A stretch of 9,113 nt of DNA from Methanobacterium sp. UBA8. Its GTDB lineage: Archaea; Methanobacteriota; Methanobacteria; Methanobacteriales; Methanobacteriaceae. The stretch is taken from assembly GCA_002509665.1 (NCBI GenBank), contig DADN01000281.1, positions 2,091-11,203 of the forward strand, read 5' to 3'. The notes beneath the pieces were generated by a model, which did no database searches, was not told where the DNA came from, and saw only the letters and a list, made by a program, of their open reading frames with translations. Each line of letters opens with the position of its first letter. The first letter of the stretch is position 1. A program made the position numbers and the translations under genes. Below, one piece after another: positions 6,805 through 9,113 of this stretch.

Positions 6805-6812
6805 TTTATAAA
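6805..6812 (-). promoter_or_regulatory. Candidate TATA box for the histidine kinase
   Basis: The minus strand reads TTTATAAA about 70 nt before the ATG at 6738, placing a start near 6785 and a leader of about 45 nt. A second good match, GATATAAAAT, lies about 14 nt further upstream, so which one is used is open. Confidence 0.35.
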
Positions 6813-6838
6813 ACTTATTTTATATCTTTCAAGATTCA

Positions 6839-6873
6839 AAGCAGTATTTCGCTGCTTAAACAGTCAAATTTGA
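6839..6873. other. Hairpin and palindrome between rtcA and the kinase
   Basis: A perfect 6-bp stem AAGCAG/CTGCTT (6839-6844 with 6852-6857, 7-nt loop) is followed by the 10-bp palindrome TCAAATTTGA (6864-6873). They lie just upstream of the putative kinase TATA boxes and about 90-120 nt past the rtcA stop. They could be an operator or an rtcA 3' end signal; no T-run follows on either strand, so it is not a classical terminator. The rest of 6678-6961 shows nothing but AT-rich sequence and the kinase start signals. Confidence 0.25.
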
Positions 6874-6961
6874 TGTAAATTTAAAAATCACGAAAATAAA
6901 TTATTATTAATTCATTATTCAACTTTTAAATTATTTACCTGATAAAATACACTACTACAAC

Positions 6962-7978
6962 TTAATCAACCTTAATGATGGCAATTTTCCCTACTTCTCC
7001 ATCCACATCAAATTTTTTGCCCATTATTTTCTCTGTTACAGATATATTAGTAACAGCATGCAAAGTCAATTCTGCAGTTTTTACCCAGGATTTACCAGCT
7101 ATAGTCATATAAGGGATAATTTGATCTCCTATATATTTATCAACTGCAGCTCCACGAGATATATGATACAAAAGCTCTTCAGCCGCTTTTTGGCCGACTT
7201 TTTCTGCCATTAATCCCCTTTCTCCAATAGAACTTCCACCAATTCGACTATTTCCCTCAGTCCAAAGAACAATTCCAGATCCTGGTCCCAATGTGTTATC
7301 AGAATGTTCGATTTCAATCTCAGCATCAAATCCATTCGCTTTAAGAACCTTTTCTGCACTTTCAGCCTGTCTTACTGCAACGTGTTCAGGCAGTTTTACA
7401 GCATGAGATATTCCCCTTATTTTATCTACCTTTAACTCGTGGATATTAATTGGATTTAATTTCTTTACAGGGTTTATTTTAACATTAACAATACCACCTC
7501 CACGAGGATAATGGCCCCTGCGAACTATATCTAATTCTGCATTATATCCCATTGATTTTAAAACAGGCAGAGTAACATGTTGAAGATAATTTACAGGTGG
7601 AGACCACCTCACATCTGTACCCCCTCGTATTTTAATGTTTACAGGCGCATCTGCAAATACAGCAGGTATCATAAATGCCTGGAGAACTAAAGTAACGCTT
7701 CCAGCAGTTTTAATGTCGATGTTATAAGTTCCACCCCTTACATCTTCAGGATAAAAAAATAGTTCTTTTGACTCTATTTCAAGTCCCTCAACACGTGCAT
7801 TAGATAAGCCTGCAACAGCTTTTACAGCATTTAGATGTTGTGGCATTAAACCAGGTTTTGACCTATTTGCACGAATATTAGTTATATGAATAGGATTCCG
7901 AGTTAAAGCAGATAATGCTGCAGATATGCGTAAAAGAGCCCCTCCACCTTCACCATGTGATCCGTCTATCTCAATCAT
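6962..7978 (-). CDS. rtcA: RNA 3'-terminal phosphate cyclase
   Basis: 338 residues, the same length as E. coli RtcA. The enzyme uses ATP to convert RNA 3'-phosphate ends to 2',3'-cyclic phosphates through an RtcA-AMP intermediate, in the cytoplasm. Seen in sequence: the N-terminal DGSHGEGGG (5-13), RANRSKPGL-x-x-QHL (36-49), GGTDV...PP (about 119-128), the Gly-rich RGGG block (about 164-167), DNTLGPGSG (227-235), the GDQIIPY segment (285-291), and the adenylated histidine in H-x-x-T-N (His307, equivalent to E. coli His309). The family GEGGGQ motif reads GEGGGA here, a possible lineage difference rather than damage. The ATG start is fixed by alignment of the N-terminal motif; no good SD lies before it. 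No RtcB ligase or RtcR regulator is in the window. It is in the same direction as the PLP gene but separated by a terminator, so probably transcribed alone. Confidence 0.95.
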   Translation of the reverse strand: MIEIDGSHGEGGGALLRISAALSALTRNPIHITNIRANRSKPGLMPQHLNAVKAVAGLSNARVEGLEIESKELFFYPEDVRGGTYNIDIKTAGSVTLVLQAFMIPAVFADAPVNIKIRGGTDVRWSPPVNYLQHVTLPVLKSMGYNAELDIVRRGHYPRGGGIVNVKINPVKKLNPINIHELKVDKIRGISHAVKLPEHVAVRQAESAEKVLKANGFDAEIEIEHSDNTLGPGSGIVLWTEGNSRIGGSSIGERGLMAEKVGQKAAEELLYHISRGAAVDKYIGDQIIPYMTIAGKSWVKTAELTLHAVTNISVTEKIMGKKFDVDGEVGKIAIIKVD

Positions 7979-8018
7979 GATTTTTCAGTAACCCCTATAA
8001 AATCCAGGAATTTGGAAT

Positions 8019-8026
8019 ATTTTATA
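8019..8026 (-). promoter_or_regulatory. Candidate TATA box of rtcA
   Basis: The minus strand reads TATAAAAT at -48 to -41 from the rtcA ATG, which would give a leader of about 20 nt. A nearer TTTTATAG about 18-25 nt before the ATG could instead yield a leaderless mRNA. An AGGGG lies 13 nt from the ATG, too far for a good SD. Confidence 0.4.
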
Positions 8027-8085
8027 CAAATTAGAGTGTTTATATTTATTTAAGCCCCTGAATTTATTTTAAATTATTGTAATAT

Positions 8086-8126
8086 AAAAAAAAGTAATGC
8101 ATACATGAATATGTTAATTCATGTAT
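8086..8126 (-). terminator. Hairpin plus U-tract terminator of the PLP enzyme gene
   Basis: A perfect 10-bp inverted repeat (8101-8110 with 8117-8126, arms ATACATGAAT and ATTCATGTAT, 6-nt loop) begins 3 nt past the stop codon. Seven bases further on the minus strand comes T8 (8093-8086). This is the clearest terminator in the window and looks like an intrinsic bacterial-style one. Confidence 0.7.
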
Positions 8127-8129
8127 CTA

Positions 8130-9113
8130 TTAAGCGTCATATTCGTATAAAATTAATTCACATGCATCTTTATAGTTTACAATTTCATTTAGATGTGAAA
8201 AAGTCTCAATGAATGCTTTAACAATATATTCTTTATCAATGCGTTCAGCATCTTTTGCTGCAAGATCTATCCTTATAGTTGGTGACGCTCCAGGCATTCC
8301 AACTGCAGGAATTGTAACTATATGATAGTTCCTAAGGAGAAGTGCTGCAAAAACACATGCAACGTCTGCCGGACTGAATTCAGTTTCAACACCTTTCTGC
8401 TTTAATTCATCTATCAAATCATCGGCTGAAAGCATTATGCCTGTCGGAGTTTCTTTAATACTGTTAATCCCTTTTTTTACAGCTTCATAAACCATATGCT
8501 TTTTTTCAAATGCATTAAGCATTCTTTCTCCGCTGAAGCTTTCAATTGCCCTTATTATTCCCACAATAGTTGCAGATTGAGCTTCAAGGCCAAACTGATG
8601 CGCCTTAGATTTTATCAAATCTACAATTTCGCCTTTTCCAGCCATAAGCCCTGCCCTTGGACCATCCATTAACTTATCGGTGCTGGTTATAACCAGATCA
8701 GCACCCATATCCATCGCTTTTGGCTGTTTGTATAATACAGTTCTTAGCCTTGCTCCAGATGCATCATCTACAAACACGGGGATATTTCTTGATTTTGATA
8801 ACTCAATTATTTTCAAAAATTCATCTTCTTTTATGATATCATGGTCCATTGTAGAACCTGTTATAATAACTAAAGAAGTATTATCCTTAATTTCAAATTC
8901 ATCTAGATTATCAAATTCTCTGTAAGAAGCACCTACAAGAGCAGTACTTCTGGGAATAGAAGGGTGAGACGGAAATTTAGGTAAATAATGGATAACCTCG
9001 TCACCACTTGATACAAGAGCTAGAATAGTTGCAAGAATTCCAGATGTTGTTCTATTAAATGCAACAATCTTTTCTCCACCCAGATGATCTTTTCCAAGAC
9101 TTTGTAATTCACC
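8130..9113 (-). CDS. SelA-like PLP enzyme of the MJ0158 family (5' end beyond window)
   Basis: The frame is open from the stop at 8130 to the last base of the window, giving 327 visible residues; the start lies beyond 9113. An ATG at 8847-8849 is internal, because conserved sequence continues upstream (visible residues 1-88, including FNRTTSGILATI and GDEVIHYLPKFPSHP). Visible fold-type I PLP features: the substrate/cofactor loop NRTTSG, VFVDDASGAR (aspartates near visible residue 116-117) and the PLP lysine in TSTDKLMDGPRAG (about visible residue 147). This matches the methanogen MJ0158-type proteins, relatives of bacterial selenocysteine synthase SelA. In archaea selenocysteine is made by PSTK and SepSecS, and the M. 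jannaschii homologue was reported not to make Sec-tRNA, so the reaction is unknown. Family length suggests only a few tens of residues are missing. It lies 151 bp before rtcA on the same strand. Confidence 0.88.
   Translation of the reverse strand, partial: GELQSLGKDHLGGEKIVAFNRTTSGILATILALVSSGDEVIHYLPKFPSHPSIPRSTALVGASYREFDNLDEFEIKDNTSLVIITGSTMDHDIIKEDEFLKIIELSKSRNIPVFVDDASGARLRTVLYKQPKAMDMGADLVITSTDKLMDGPRAGLMAGKGEIVDLIKSKAHQFGLEAQSATIVGIIRAIESFSGERMLNAFEKKHMVYEAVKKGINSIKETPTGIMLSADDLIDELKQKGVETEFSPADVACVFAALLLRNYHIVTIPAVGMPGASPTIRIDLAAKDAERIDKEYIVKAFIETFSHLNEIVNYKDACELILYEYDA

Noticed and set aside
8680..8925. Plus-strand open frame opposite the PLP enzyme
   Set aside because: It spans the conserved region of the PLP gene in reverse and has no independent signals.

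Overview
The window looks like chromosome from a mesophilic methanogenic archaeon of the Methanobacteriales, probably Methanobacterium or a close relative. It is AT-rich, and arginine is mostly AGA/AGG and isoleucine often ATA. Start sites are a mix of strong Shine-Dalgarno (SD) sequences, TTG starts and apparently leaderless mRNAs with a TATA box about 25-30 nt upstream. The gene families are archaeal or methanogen-typical: an RNA 3'-phosphate cyclase, an MJ0158-type SelA-like PLP enzyme, a KH/PP-loop ATPase, a DUF3096 micro-membrane protein and a soluble multi-PAS histidine kinase. This taxonomic call is inferred from protein character and style, not from a database match.

Layout: (1) 136-1098, plus strand, a stomatin/SPFH membrane protein with no NfeD partner in view. 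(2) 1202-1840, minus strand, a left-handed beta-helix acyltransferase resembling WbpD/WlbB sugar N-acetyltransferases, convergent with gene 1. (3) 1841-2674, a long very AT-rich gap holding promoters and one candidate small transcript around 2420-2496. (4) 2675-3694, plus strand, a KH domain plus PP-loop ATPase with a CxxC...C cysteine pattern, starting at a TTG behind a strong SD. (5) 3742-3882, minus strand, a 46-residue two-helix membrane protein (DUF3096 type) that is easy to miss. (6) 3972-6677, minus strand, an orphan cytoplasmic histidine kinase with five PAS domains and an unresolved N-terminus that looks frameshifted or recoded. (7) 6962-7978, minus strand, rtcA. (8) 8130 to beyond 9113, minus strand, a PLP enzyme cut by the window edge, with a hairpin/U-tract terminator behind it.

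The genes do not form an obvious single pathway or operon. Each has its own promoter or terminator signals, and strands switch three times. A loose RNA-maintenance theme links rtcA (RNA 3'-end cyclisation) and the KH/PP-loop protein (probably tRNA thiolation or a related nucleotide modification), while the SPFH protein, the DUF3096 protein and the sugar acyltransferase point to the envelope. I saw no mobile element, CRISPR array, tRNA or rRNA. I do not see a clear new multi-gene system. The most unusual points are the kinase start, the Fe-S-like cysteine pattern in the KH/PP-loop enzyme and the leaderless microprotein.
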